NCBI GenBank assembly: GCA_045613945.1
Contig: JAZLBZ010000049.1
Coordinates: 1 to 63,578, forward strand
Source of the DNA: HGM04593 sp045613945
Lineage (GTDB): Bacteria; Bacteroidota; Bacteroidia; Bacteroidales; Bacteroidaceae
Direction of reading: 5' to 3'
DNA length: 63,578 bases
The position numbers and the translations under genes are program-made. Below, piece after piece: positions 32,067-40,512 of this stretch. The notes below the pieces were generated by a model. That model did no database searches, had not been told where the DNA came from, and saw only the letters and a list, made by a program, of their open reading frames with translations. Position 1 is the stretch's first letter. Each line of letters begins with the position of its first letter.

Positions 32067-33791
32067 ATGGGACAGAAATGGAAATATGAACCTCTTACAC
32101 AGGAGCAGGCAGGCTTGGCCGCAAGGCTGTCGGCCGAACTGGAACTTAGTCCGGTGCTGTGCTCTCTGCTTGTAAAGCGAGGTATCACTTCTGTTGCCGA
32201 AGCAAGGAACTTTTTCCGCCCCAAACTGAGCCATCTCCATAATCCGTTCCTCATGAACGACATGGATATTGCTGTTGCCCGCCTCAACAAGGCGCTCGGT
32301 AAAAAAGAGCGCATATTGGTCTATGGCGATTATGATGTTGACGGCACCACAGCTGTGGCTCTGGTATATAAGTTTCTGCAACAGTTCTCGTCTAATATCG
32401 ACTACTACATCCCCGACCGCAACGAGGATGGATATGGCATATCCAAGCGCGGTGTGGATTATGCAAGCGCAACAGGCGTAAAGCTTGTCATTGTGCTTGA
32501 CTGCGGAATCAAGGCTGTCGAGGAGATAGCCTATGCAAAGTCGTTGGGTATTGATTTCATTGTGTGCGACCACCACGTCCCCGATGAGCAGTTGCCCTGC
32601 GCCGTTGCCATATTGAATCCCAAACTCGAGGGCTCTACATATCCCTATCCGCATCTGTCGGGTTGTGGCGTCGGTTTCAAGTTCATGCAGGCATTTGCAA
32701 TGGACAACGGCATCCCGGCCGATCAGTTGTATCCTTTGCTTGACCTTGTTGCAGTGAGCATAGCATCGGACCTTGTGCCCATTATGGGCGAGAACCGCAT
32801 TCTTGCCTATCATGGCATAAAGCAAATCAACCACAGCCCCAGTACAGGCCTCAAGGCTATCATCAACGTTTGTGGTCTCAATGAGAAGGAAATAAATATC
32901 AATGATATAATTTTCAAGATTGGCCCCCGTATCAATGCATCGGGGCGTGTGCAGCAGGGAAAGGTGGCTGTTGACTTGCTCATTGAGAACAATCTGAAGG
33001 CTGCTCTTGAGATGAGCCACCAGATAAATGAGATGAATGAGGCTCGCAAGGAACTTGACAAGAGTATGACCGAGGAGGCTAATCGCATTGTCGAGGGGCT
33101 TGAGAGTTTTGACGAGCGACGTGCCATTGTAATCTTCAATCCCGACTGGCATCGTGGCGTAATTGGCATTGTGGCATCGCGTCTCACCGAGGTATATCAC
33201 CGCCCGGCAGTGGTAATCACCTGTACCGGTGACATGGCCACAGGCTCGGCACGTTCGGTGACAGGCTTTGACGTTTACAAGGCTATGGAGAGTTGCCGCG
33301 ACCTGCTCGATAACTTTGGCGGGCACACCTATGCTGCTGGCTTCTCGCTCAAGGTCGAGAATATCGAGGCTTTCGCAAAGCGTTTTGAGGATTTTGTTAC
33401 CGACAACATCCTGCCCGAACAGACAGCGCCTGTCATTGAGATAGATGCCGAACTTGAATTCCAGCAGATAACTCGCCGTTTCTTCAACGACCTGAAGAAG
33501 TTTGCTCCTCATGGTCCCGAAAATGCAAAACCGGTATTCTGTACGCATAACGTCTGCGACTATGGAACAAGCAAGGTGGTAGGCCGACGTCAGGAACACA
33601 TAAAACTTGAACTTGTAGACAATAAGTCAAATAACATTCTCAACGGAATTGCCTTCGGCCAAAGCCGTCAGGCAAAATACATTAAGTCAAAGCAGTCGTT
33701 CGATATCTGCTACACCCTCGAGGATAATGCCTACAAGCATGGCGAGGTGCAGTTGCAGATAGAGAGCATCAATACAAAGGTCACACGATAA
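32067..33791 (+). CDS. recJ: Single-stranded-DNA-specific exonuclease RecJ
   Basis: The 574-residue 5'-to-3' exonuclease of the DHH superfamily has ILVYGDYDVDGTTAVAL at 83-99, VIVLDCGIKAVEE at 141-153 and the DHH motif CDHHVPDEQLP at 167-177. The DHHA1 region follows (RGVIGIVASRL, GHTYAAGFSLK). Length matches E. coli RecJ. It acts in recombination and mismatch repair. recQ starts 4 nt after its stop, so RecJ nuclease and RecQ helicase are made from one transcript, a functionally sensible pair because they cooperate in resecting DNA. A 562-codon frame on the opposite strand is a coding shadow. Confidence 0.97.
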   Translation: MGQKWKYEPLTQEQAGLAARLSAELELSPVLCSLLVKRGITSVAEARNFFRPKLSHLHNPFLMNDMDIAVARLNKALGKKERILVYGDYDVDGTTAVALVYKFLQQFSSNIDYYIPDRNEDGYGISKRGVDYASATGVKLVIVLDCGIKAVEEIAYAKSLGIDFIVCDHHVPDEQLPCAVAILNPKLEGSTYPYPHLSGCGVGFKFMQAFAMDNGIPADQLYPLLDLVAVSIASDLVPIMGENRILAYHGIKQINHSPSTGLKAIINVCGLNEKEININDIIFKIGPRINASGRVQQGKVAVDLLIENNLKAALEMSHQINEMNEARKELDKSMTEEANRIVEGLESFDERRAIVIFNPDWHRGVIGIVASRLTEVYHRPAVVITCTGDMATGSARSVTGFDVYKAMESCRDLLDNFGGHTYAAGFSLKVENIEAFAKRFEDFVTDNILPEQTAPVIEIDAELEFQQITRRFFNDLKKFAPHGPENAKPVFCTHNVCDYGTSKVVGRRQEHIKLELVDNKSNNILNGIAFGQSRQAKYIKSKQSFDICYTLEDNAYKHGEVQLQIESINTKVTR

Positions 33792-33795
33792 GGCG

Positions 33796-35691
33796 ATGAA
33801 ATATCGCGAAATCCTTAAGACATATTGGGGATATGACGATTTTCGTGGCATACAGCGCGATATAATCGAAAGCATAGGCCGAGGGCAGGATACCCTCGGC
33901 CTTATGCCCACCGGTGGCGGCAAGAGCATTACCTTCCAGGTGCCAACACTTGCCGGCGAAGGATTGTGCATTGTGGTAACGCCACTCATTGCGCTCATGA
34001 AGGACCAAGTGGCAAACCTGCGCAGTCGTGGCATTAAGGCGCTTGCGATATACACAGGAATGAAGACAAGTGAGGTAATCACTGCGCTCGAGAACTGCAT
34101 CTTCGGTGACTACAAGTTTCTTTATATATCTCCCGAGCGCATAGGTTCGGAACTTTTTCTCAAGAAGATAAGGCGTGTCAACGTGCAGTTGATTACAATT
34201 GACGAGGCTCACTGCATCTCGCAGTGGGGGCACGATTTCCGCCCTGCTTACAGGCGCATAGCCGAACTGCGCGATATCTTTCCTACTGCGCCCCTGCTTG
34301 CACTCACAGCAACGGCAACTCCCGAGGTGGTCGATGATATACAACAGCAACTCAACTTCCGCGAGAAGAACTGCTACCGCATGAGTTTCGGGCGCAAGAA
34401 TCTTGCCTACGTGGTGCGCAATACCGAGAATAAGGCTGCCGAACTGCTGCATATCCTGGGGCGCGTTGACGGTTCGGCAATTGTCTACACGCTCAACCGA
34501 AAGAAGACAAAGGAGGTCTGTGAATTTCTCACTGCCAACGGCATAACTGCCGAATATTATCATGCAGGCCTCTCGCCCGAGAGCAAGGATGCAAAGGAAG
34601 AGGCCTGGAAAACCGGCAAGGCACGCGTGATGGTTTCTACCAATGCCTTTGGAATGGGCATTGACAAGCCCGACGTGCGTCTTGTTGTGCACATTGACTT
34701 GCCAAGTTCCATTGAGGCCTATTTTCAGGAGGCGGGCCGTGCCGGGCGCGATGGCGAGAAGGCCTATGCTGTCACGCTCTTCAGTCGCATCGACAAGCAG
34801 ATTGTTGCGCGCCGCCTCTCCGATAACTACCCGCCGCAGGATTTTATCCGCGAGGTCTATGACGAGATATGCTACTACTACAATATGGCATTGGGCGACG
34901 GTCTTGACTGTACCTTTGAGTTCTCGCTAGGCGATTTCTGCAAGAAATATCATCGTCCCACCCTGCAGACCGACAGCGCACTGCGCCTGCTAACCAGGAT
35001 GGGATATCTTGAGTATGTCGAAGAGATGGAGTACGCATCGCGTGTGCGTTTCATTGTCGACAAGGATTCGCTCTACCGCTTCAGAGGGCTGCCTGCCGAC
35101 TATGAGACACTGATAAATGCTATACTGCGTAACTATAGCGGCCTGTTCAATGACTTTGCCTTTATTGACGAGCGCTACCTTTCGCGCGTCACCAAACTGT
35201 CGCGTCATCGCATGTATGAAATCCTTGTGTCGCTTCACAGCAAACGCATTGTGCAGTATGCCCCGTCGAAAAAATGCCCCATAATAACCTTTACCCGACA
35301 TCGTGTTCTTGGCAGCGACCTGCGCTTTGAGCGTGCTGTCTACGATGAGCGCAAGGCTATCTTTGGCGACAGGCTGAATGCCATTATAAAATATGCTACA
35401 ACAACCGACAAGTGCCGCAGTGCCCTGTTGCTTGAGTATTTTGGCGAGAAGAATGGCACCCCATGCGGCTGCTGTGATGTCTGTGCCGATGAGCGTGCCC
35501 GTGCTGCGGCCGAGCCCCCACAAATTCCTGTACATGGCGTTATTCAACTGCTTGCCGATGGCGGGTTGCATCCACTTGAGGAACTGGACTCGCTGGGGCT
35601 CACCCGCGCCGAGATGAAGACCCTGTTGCGTGAATTGTGTGACGAGGAGAAGATTGTGATAAACGGAGACAAGATAAAACTGAACAAATGA
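33796..35691 (+). CDS. recQ: ATP-dependent DNA helicase RecQ
   Basis: The 631-residue superfamily 2 helicase has the Q-motif region YWGYDDFRGIQRD at 10-22, Walker A MPTGGGKSITFQ at 37-48, ITIDEAHCISQWGHDFRP, LTATATPEV, ATNAFGMGIDKPDVR-like motif V and QEAGRAGRDG motif VI. A zinc-binding segment near 540-570 contributes CRSALL...CGCCDVC. After it only about 55 residues remain, and no HRDC domain is evident, so this is the shorter RecQ form. It unwinds recombination intermediates 3' to 5'. It is cotranscribed with recJ (4-nt gap), and cstA begins 8 nt after its stop. Confidence 0.96.
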   Translation: MKYREILKTYWGYDDFRGIQRDIIESIGRGQDTLGLMPTGGGKSITFQVPTLAGEGLCIVVTPLIALMKDQVANLRSRGIKALAIYTGMKTSEVITALENCIFGDYKFLYISPERIGSELFLKKIRRVNVQLITIDEAHCISQWGHDFRPAYRRIAELRDIFPTAPLLALTATATPEVVDDIQQQLNFREKNCYRMSFGRKNLAYVVRNTENKAAELLHILGRVDGSAIVYTLNRKKTKEVCEFLTANGITAEYYHAGLSPESKDAKEEAWKTGKARVMVSTNAFGMGIDKPDVRLVVHIDLPSSIEAYFQEAGRAGRDGEKAYAVTLFSRIDKQIVARRLSDNYPPQDFIREVYDEICYYYNMALGDGLDCTFEFSLGDFCKKYHRPTLQTDSALRLLTRMGYLEYVEEMEYASRVRFIVDKDSLYRFRGLPADYETLINAILRNYSGLFNDFAFIDERYLSRVTKLSRHRMYEILVSLHSKRIVQYAPSKKCPIITFTRHRVLGSDLRFERAVYDERKAIFGDRLNAIIKYATTTDKCRSALLLEYFGEKNGTPCGCCDVCADERARAAAEPPQIPVHGVIQLLADGGLHPLEELDSLGLTRAEMKTLLRELCDEEKIVINGDKIKLNK

Positions 35692-35699
35692 TATAGACC

Positions 35700-37157
35700 A
35701 TGATAACATTCCTTATTTGCCTTGTGGCACTTGTTGCCTCATACTTTACTTATGGCAAGTACCTTGATAAGACTTGCGGAATTAACCCGGATAACCCTGT
35801 CCCCTCAAAGACTATGTACGACGGTGTCGACTACCTGCCCCTGCCGCGCTGGAAGGTGTTCCTCATCCAGTTGCTTAACATCGCCGGCCTGGGTCCAATC
35901 TTTGGTGCGCTGCTTGGTGCAGCCTATGGCCCGGTGGCATTCCTGTGGATAACGCTAGGCGGCATATTCATGGGCGCTATGCACGATTTCGTGGCTGGTG
36001 TAATTTCCTTGAAGAACAACGGCCTGAGCCTGCCCGAGATTATTGGCAAATATCTTGGTGGTGGCACAAAGGTCTTTATGCGAGCCTTCTCACTGTTGCT
36101 TATGGTGCTTGTGGGCGCCGTGTTCATGTCACAGCCGGCAGAACTCATTGCGTCCAATATCTCTTTGCCGTCGCTTGAGACTATTGCCTTTGGCACCACA
36201 ACCTGGGAACTTTTTGCGGTGCTTGGTGTGATACTCGTCTACTATATACTGGCCACCCTGTTGCCCATAGACAAGATTATCGGCCGTTTCTACCCAGTAT
36301 TTGGCGTGGCGTTGCTTGTAATGGCATTGAGCATCCTCTTTATCCTCTTGACAAAGAGCGATGCCTATCCAATACCAGAACTCACCTCACTTGATAACGG
36401 CATTGCCGACCCGCATAAATTCCCCATTGTGCCAATGCTCTTTACGACCATTGCCTGCGGTGCGCTCTCTGGTTTCCATGCAACCCAGTCACCAATGATG
36501 GCGCGTTGCATGACCAATGAGAAACAGGCACGCAGCATCTTCTATGGTGCAATGATTGCCGAGAGTGTCATCGCGCTCATCTGGGCTGCCATCGGCATGG
36601 CTTTCTGGGGCGGAGTGAAGGGACTTAATGCTGCCATTGCCGAGTACGGTGGCAGTGCCGCAAAGATGGTGGATGTGATTACCGAGACCACTCTCGGCCC
36701 CGTCATTGCAGCCTGTGTGCTTGTTGGCGTAGTTGGCTGTGCTGTCACATCGGGCGATACAGCATTCCGCTGTGCAAGGCTCATAGTGTCGGATATGTTC
36801 AACATCTCGCAGAAGAGCCTGCTCAAGAGAGTTCTTGTCTCTCTGCCACTGTTTGCTGTGGCTCTCTTCATTATTTTTGCCTTGCCCTTCCAGACAATAT
36901 GGAGTTATTTCGCATGGTGCAACCAGACATTGGCAGTGCTCACACTCTGGTGCATTACAGTGTATCTTTATCTTAATAAAAAGCCGCTTGTCATTGGTGC
37001 AGTGCCGGCGTTGATAATGACATATGTCTGCTCTTCGTATATCTTTATCTCGCCAATGATGTGTGGCATGGAGAACCGCGCGTTGGCTTATGTTCTTGGT
37101 GGCGTGCTCACACTGATAATTGCCGCCGCTGTGCATTTCAAGGCCAGGAGAGGATAA
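35700..37157 (+). CDS. cstA: Carbon starvation protein CstA family transporter
   Basis: The 485-residue integral membrane protein has about a dozen hydrophobic helices. It shows the CstA landmarks GPIFGALLGAAYGP, MHDFVAGVISLKNNG, SGFHATQSPMMARCM and TSGDTAFRCARLIVSD. CstA-family proteins import peptides or pyruvate during nutrient limitation. It is shorter than E. coli CstA (about 700 residues) and matches the compact form common in Bacteroidales. It begins 8 nt after recQ, so it is transcribed with the recombination pair, perhaps by chance. Amino-acid catabolic genes elsewhere in the window make peptide uptake a sensible role. Confidence 0.92.
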   Translation: MITFLICLVALVASYFTYGKYLDKTCGINPDNPVPSKTMYDGVDYLPLPRWKVFLIQLLNIAGLGPIFGALLGAAYGPVAFLWITLGGIFMGAMHDFVAGVISLKNNGLSLPEIIGKYLGGGTKVFMRAFSLLLMVLVGAVFMSQPAELIASNISLPSLETIAFGTTTWELFAVLGVILVYYILATLLPIDKIIGRFYPVFGVALLVMALSILFILLTKSDAYPIPELTSLDNGIADPHKFPIVPMLFTTIACGALSGFHATQSPMMARCMTNEKQARSIFYGAMIAESVIALIWAAIGMAFWGGVKGLNAAIAEYGGSAAKMVDVITETTLGPVIAACVLVGVVGCAVTSGDTAFRCARLIVSDMFNISQKSLLKRVLVSLPLFAVALFIIFALPFQTIWSYFAWCNQTLAVLTLWCITVYLYLNKKPLVIGAVPALIMTYVCSSYIFISPMMCGMENRALAYVLGGVLTLIIAAAVHFKARRG

Positions 37158-37181
37158 TCACGACATAATATTTTGCTGCTT

Positions 37182-37219
37182 AACGAGTGCAAATCCGGCA
37201 TGCCGGATATGCACTCGTT
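37182..37219 (+). terminator. 38-nt near-perfect palindrome after cstA
   Basis: AACGAGTGCA pairs with TGCACTCGTT, enclosing the palindrome ATCCGGCATGCCGGAT, with one A-A mismatch between the two segments. It lies 25 nt after the cstA stop. No T-run follows, but it is a likely transcript end or stabiliser. Confidence 0.65.
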
Positions 37220-37359
37220 GTGTCCAAATGGTAAAATTCTCGCAAATCCGGCATATTTGACAGAATGACACCCTGCGAACAGAAACAATGTCTACATTAG
37301 CAATACCGCTTTGCGGTAATCTTGATTTGATATATAACACAACTCAAATATTATAGACT

Positions 37360-38313
37360 ATGAAAAGACATTTTTCAATTCTTTTGGGAGTCCTTCTTGC
37401 CTTCACCTCGCTTTTGGTTTCATGTGACTGGCTTAAAAATGAAATTGACTCTCCTATTTGTGAAATTACCGTTGTGAGTGACGGTGGAGGCACTGTTTCC
37501 ATTACCAACAACATTGGCAATACGATGAATGCGGTAAAGGGCAATACTGTCGAGGTCGTGGCTGTACCCGATGAGGGCAATGAATTTGTGGGCTGGTTTG
37601 TTGGTGACAGCAAGAGTGCTGTGAGCAATGATGCTACTTATGCCTTTGTTGTCAGTACGGATGTTTCCCTGCATGCAAAATTCAGGTTCCCGTTTGTCTC
37701 TACCGGTGCAATCGATGATTATGAGTTTGTCGATTTGGGCTTGCCAAGCGGGTTGAAGTGGGCTTCGTACAATGTCGGTGCAACATCGCCCGAGGAGTAT
37801 GGCTGGTATTTCTCTTGGGGCGAGACATACAATAAGGTTCCATGTACCTGGATGTACTACGAATATGGCGAGGGCGAGAGCAATACTATGACCAAGTATT
37901 GTACAAACAGTTCAAACGGTACTGTTGATGACAAGACTGTCCTTGAGCCCGAAGATGATGCGGCGAATGTTAATTGGGGTGGCCGTTGGCGCATGCCTAC
38001 CGCCGAGGAGTATAAGGAGCTGTGTGAAGAGTGCTCTTGGGTGTCGATGAATCTCAACGGTTCCATCGGCTACAAAGTGAAGGGCCCTAACGGTAACTGC
38101 ATCTATCTCCCTGCTGCAGCCTATCATTCATCACCTTATAGTACAATACTTCGTGGATATGTATGCTATTGGTCAAGTTCACTCAATGTAAGCAACTGTA
38201 ATCAGGCTTATTGCCTGCATGATTTTATTGGTACTGTAAATGTTGAAACTGTGCTTGAGCCTTTTAGCAAGGATCGTTGTTTGGGTTATACGGTACGCGC
38301 AGTGGCTGAATGA
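37360..38313 (+). CDS. Lipoprotein with InlB-type B-repeat and Fib-succ-major-like domain
   Basis: The 317-residue protein starts with a lipoprotein signal (MKRHFSILLGVLLAFTSLLVSC; lipobox LVSC). Residues about 35-110 form one Listeria-Bacteroides repeat (ITVVSDGGGTVSI, GNTVEVVAVPDEGNEFVGWF, VSTDVSLHAKF). From about 125 on, VDLGLPSGLKWASYNVGATS, YFSWGETYNK, RWRMPTAEEYKEL and CYWSSS show the Fibrobacter-major-paralogue type domain (DUF1566-like) that is common in Bacteroidetes surface proteins. The C-terminus GYTVRAVAE is typical of that domain. It is probably exposed on the outer membrane. The ligand is unknown. A bidirectional terminator lies downstream. Confidence 0.85.
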   Translation: MKRHFSILLGVLLAFTSLLVSCDWLKNEIDSPICEITVVSDGGGTVSITNNIGNTMNAVKGNTVEVVAVPDEGNEFVGWFVGDSKSAVSNDATYAFVVSTDVSLHAKFRFPFVSTGAIDDYEFVDLGLPSGLKWASYNVGATSPEEYGWYFSWGETYNKVPCTWMYYEYGEGESNTMTKYCTNSSNGTVDDKTVLEPEDDAANVNWGGRWRMPTAEEYKELCEECSWVSMNLNGSIGYKVKGPNGNCIYLPAAAYHSSPYSTILRGYVCYWSSSLNVSNCNQAYCLHDFIGTVNVETVLEPFSKDRCLGYTVRAVAE

Positions 38314-38337
38314 TAGGACTGATGAGAGTATTGCAAT

Positions 38338-38379
38338 AAAAAAGACATCAACTTCAATTGCGAAGTTGATGTCTTTTTT
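38338..38379. terminator. Bidirectional terminator with A and T runs
   Basis: The 17-nt arms (AAAAAAGACATCAACTT and its complement) enclose an 8-nt loop, giving a T-run in either direction. It separates the convergent lipoprotein and Ala/Lys-rich genes. Confidence 0.95.
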
Positions 38380-38394
38380 ATTGTTAAAGTGTAA

Positions 38395-39054
38395 TTACTT
38401 GTTGGCCTCGCGCATTTTCTCAGCCTCTTTGTTCTGCTTTGCAATCTTTTTGGCCTGCTTCTTTGCCTCTTTCTCAGCAGCCTTTGCAGCCTTAGCCTCA
38501 GCCTTAGCGTCTGCCTTGTTGCCGGCAGCCTTCTCGCCTGCGCCCTTAACAGCAGCCTTGCCAGGAGCAGCCTTCTCGCCAGCACCCTTAGGACCAGCAA
38601 CCTTAACAGCCTCCTTTGCACCAGCGCCCTTTACGGCAGCCTTGCCAGGAGCAGCCTTAGCACCTGCCGCCTTGCCACATGCCTCTTTCTCAGCGGCTCT
38701 TGCACCTGCAGCCTTAGGACCAGCGAGTTTTACAGCCTCCTTAGCACCGGCCTCTTTCTTTGCTGCCTTGCCACAAGCCTCCTTCTTTGCAGCCTTCTCG
38801 CCTGCAGCCTTTGGACCGGCAACTTTTACAGCCTCCTTTGCGCCTGCGCCCTTAACAGCAGCCTTCTCGCCTGCAGCCTTAGGACCAGCAACTTTTACAG
38901 CCTCCTTTGCACCAGCGCCCTTAACAGCCGCCTTTTCGCCGGCAGCAGCGTTCTCGCATTTCTCACACTTAACTTCCTTCTCTGTAACCTCCTGAGCATT
39001 AACGGTTGTGCCGAATGCAACAACCAATGCAAACATCAAAAATTTAACTTTCAT
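38395..39054 (-). CDS. Secreted Ala/Lys/Gly/Glu low-complexity repeat protein
   Basis: The 219-residue product has a signal peptide (MKVKFLMFALVVAFGTTVNA), a short CEKCENAAA segment, and then degenerate repeats about 23 residues long built from GAGAKEAVKVAGPKAAGEK with variants containing KKEACGKAAKK. It ends in a charged helical stretch (AKAAEKEAKKQAKKIAKQNK). Almost the whole mature chain is A, K, G, E, P and V, strongly basic, with a few cysteines (CEKC and two EACGK). It looks like histone-H1-type or Lys-rich coiled or disordered sequence, but it is exported. No function is recognised. A Bacteroidetes promoter lies upstream at 39146-39176, so the gene is probably expressed. Confidence 0.8.
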   Translation of the reverse strand: MKVKFLMFALVVAFGTTVNAQEVTEKEVKCEKCENAAAGEKAAVKGAGAKEAVKVAGPKAAGEKAAVKGAGAKEAVKVAGPKAAGEKAAKKEACGKAAKKEAGAKEAVKLAGPKAAGARAAEKEACGKAAGAKAAPGKAAVKGAGAKEAVKVAGPKGAGEKAAPGKAAVKGAGEKAAGNKADAKAEAKAAKAAEKEAKKQAKKIAKQNKEAEKMREANK

Positions 39055-39145
39055 CGTATATATATATTGTTAAAAAAGAATTTCTTACTCAATGAGAACG
39101 GCCATTTTGCAGATATAAAATGGGACGTTCCTCAGAAACGGAGCG

Positions 39146-39176
39146 CGAAATTACTGCTTTTTAACAAAATAGCAAA
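39146..39176 (-). promoter_or_regulatory. Promoter of the Ala/Lys-rich protein gene
   Basis: On the minus strand TTTG (39173-39176) and TAATTTCG (39146-39153; one mismatch to TAnnTTTG) are exactly 19 nt apart. Transcription should start near 39140, leaving a leader of about 85 nt. Confidence 0.7.
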
Positions 39177-39245
39177 GTTAATGCCGTGAAAATATGTATA
39201 AATGATGAAAAAAAATACAAATCAGGGAGTGACAAGGTGAAATTT

Positions 39246-40454
39246 TTATTGTTTTCTCCATTTTCCGCGTGTGAAGTCGGGGATTTCAACAGGCACTCCG
39301 CCGTTGTTGGCCGATGTATCGGTGAGTTCTACAAGGCAACTCCACAGGGCTGCGTCATATACATTCATGTCAAGCGGCAAGCCGTTGCGCAAGCAGTGTA
39401 TTAGACGGCAGTCCATTGCATAGTCAATCCAGCGGCGGCCGCACAATTCCATTCCGCGCTCCTTGTATTCAGCAACAAATGGGTGCCTGTATTTCTCTAC
39501 AATCTCATCGCAGACAGTGCCTGTAATGATATTCTCGCTGTCTGTGGCAAAGGCGTACATTGGCACCGGGTATTTCTGTGCAAAGCCCTCGGTGCCGCTA
39601 ATGAGAAATGCGCGGCTGTAGGGGCGTGGTAGTGAGACGCAGTGCTGCACCAGTATGGTCTTCCCCTTTTCGGTAGTTATGAGCGAACTGTTCATTGTGC
39701 CGCTGAGACCATCCTTGTCGCCCACGCGCATTGATGATACCGATACAATGCTCTTCATCCTGTCGCCACGATTTATCTCCATTGCAAGGGCGATGGGGCC
39801 AAGACCATGTGTGGGGTAGGGGTTGCCGTTGTGCTTGCCCATGAACTCCACTTGCCAGTTGCTCCATTTGCGCTCTCCGTTGTCGTTTGACGATATGCGT
39901 TCGCGCAGGTCGTGCAGGTATGACCCCTCGGCATGTATAATCTCGCCAAGCACGCCTTGCTGTGCCATATTTATGGTGCAAAGTTCAAACTCGTCATAGC
40001 AGCAGTTCTCCAGCATTATGCAGTGGCGCTGTGTCTGCTCTGCTGTCTCCACCAGTCGCCAACAGTCGGCAACGGTTGTTGCAGCAGGAACCTCGGTTGC
40101 CACGTGCTTGCCTTGCTGCATGGCGTAGACAGCAATCTCGGCATGGCTTGCCCAGTCTGTGCAGATATATACAAGGTCAACATCGGGCTGTTCGCAAAGT
40201 TGTTTCCAGCCCTCTTGCCCGGTAAATGCAGCAGGGGTGGTGTGCTTATACTCTGTGATTATGCCAACTGCGTCGTTTATGTTCTCATCAACAAGGTCGC
40301 ACAAGGCAACAACCTTGCATCCCTCAATGTGCATCATGCGGTGCACAGCGCGCTTTGCACGCACGCCAAGCCCCACGAAACCTATTCTCACGCACTCGAT
40401 AGGCTCGCATCGCAGTTGCAGGGCACTGTAAGATATGTTGTTGCTCTTGTCCAT
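39246..40454 (-). CDS. GH109-like Gfo/Idh/MocA-family protein (NAD-dependent glycosidase)
   Basis: The 402-residue protein has the nucleotide-binding segment VRIGFVGLGVRAKRAV near 22-37, CTDWASHAEIAVYAMQQGKH and ATEVPAATTV. It also has the GH109 hallmarks MLENCCYDEFEL, GEIIHAEGSYLHDLRE and GNPYPTHGLGP. GH109 enzymes use bound NAD to remove alpha-linked N-acetylgalactosamine, for example from mucin or blood-group A glycans. No signal peptide is seen at the N-terminus (MDKSNNISYSALQL), so it would act inside the cell on imported fragments, unlike secreted GH109 members. It lies 58 nt downstream of the MG2-Sel1 gene on the same strand. A plain oxidoreductase role is possible but less likely. Confidence 0.85.
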   Translation of the reverse strand: MDKSNNISYSALQLRCEPIECVRIGFVGLGVRAKRAVHRMMHIEGCKVVALCDLVDENINDAVGIITEYKHTTPAAFTGQEGWKQLCEQPDVDLVYICTDWASHAEIAVYAMQQGKHVATEVPAATTVADCWRLVETAEQTQRHCIMLENCCYDEFELCTINMAQQGVLGEIIHAEGSYLHDLRERISSNDNGERKWSNWQVEFMGKHNGNPYPTHGLGPIALAMEINRGDRMKSIVSVSSMRVGDKDGLSGTMNSSLITTEKGKTILVQHCVSLPRPYSRAFLISGTEGFAQKYPVPMYAFATDSENIITGTVCDEIVEKYRHPFVAEYKERGMELCGRRWIDYAMDCRLIHCLRNGLPLDMNVYDAALWSCLVELTDTSANNGGVPVEIPDFTRGKWRKQ

Positions 40455-40512
40455 TGTCTTTTTTATACGCTTTGCAAAATAACAAAAAATGTGCCGGTTT
40501 TAGAAGTTTTTA

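Noticed and set aside
31911..33599. 562-codon open frame on the minus strand opposite recJ
   Set aside because: It lies opposite a certain recJ gene, its product has no recognisable domain and is Cys/His/Leu-rich as expected of a shadow of GC-ending codons.
38240..38995. 251-codon plus-strand frame opposite the Ala/Lys-rich gene
   Set aside because: It is the complement of a low-complexity repeat, giving Ala/Phe/Pro strings without signal or start context; the minus frame has a signal peptide and promoter.
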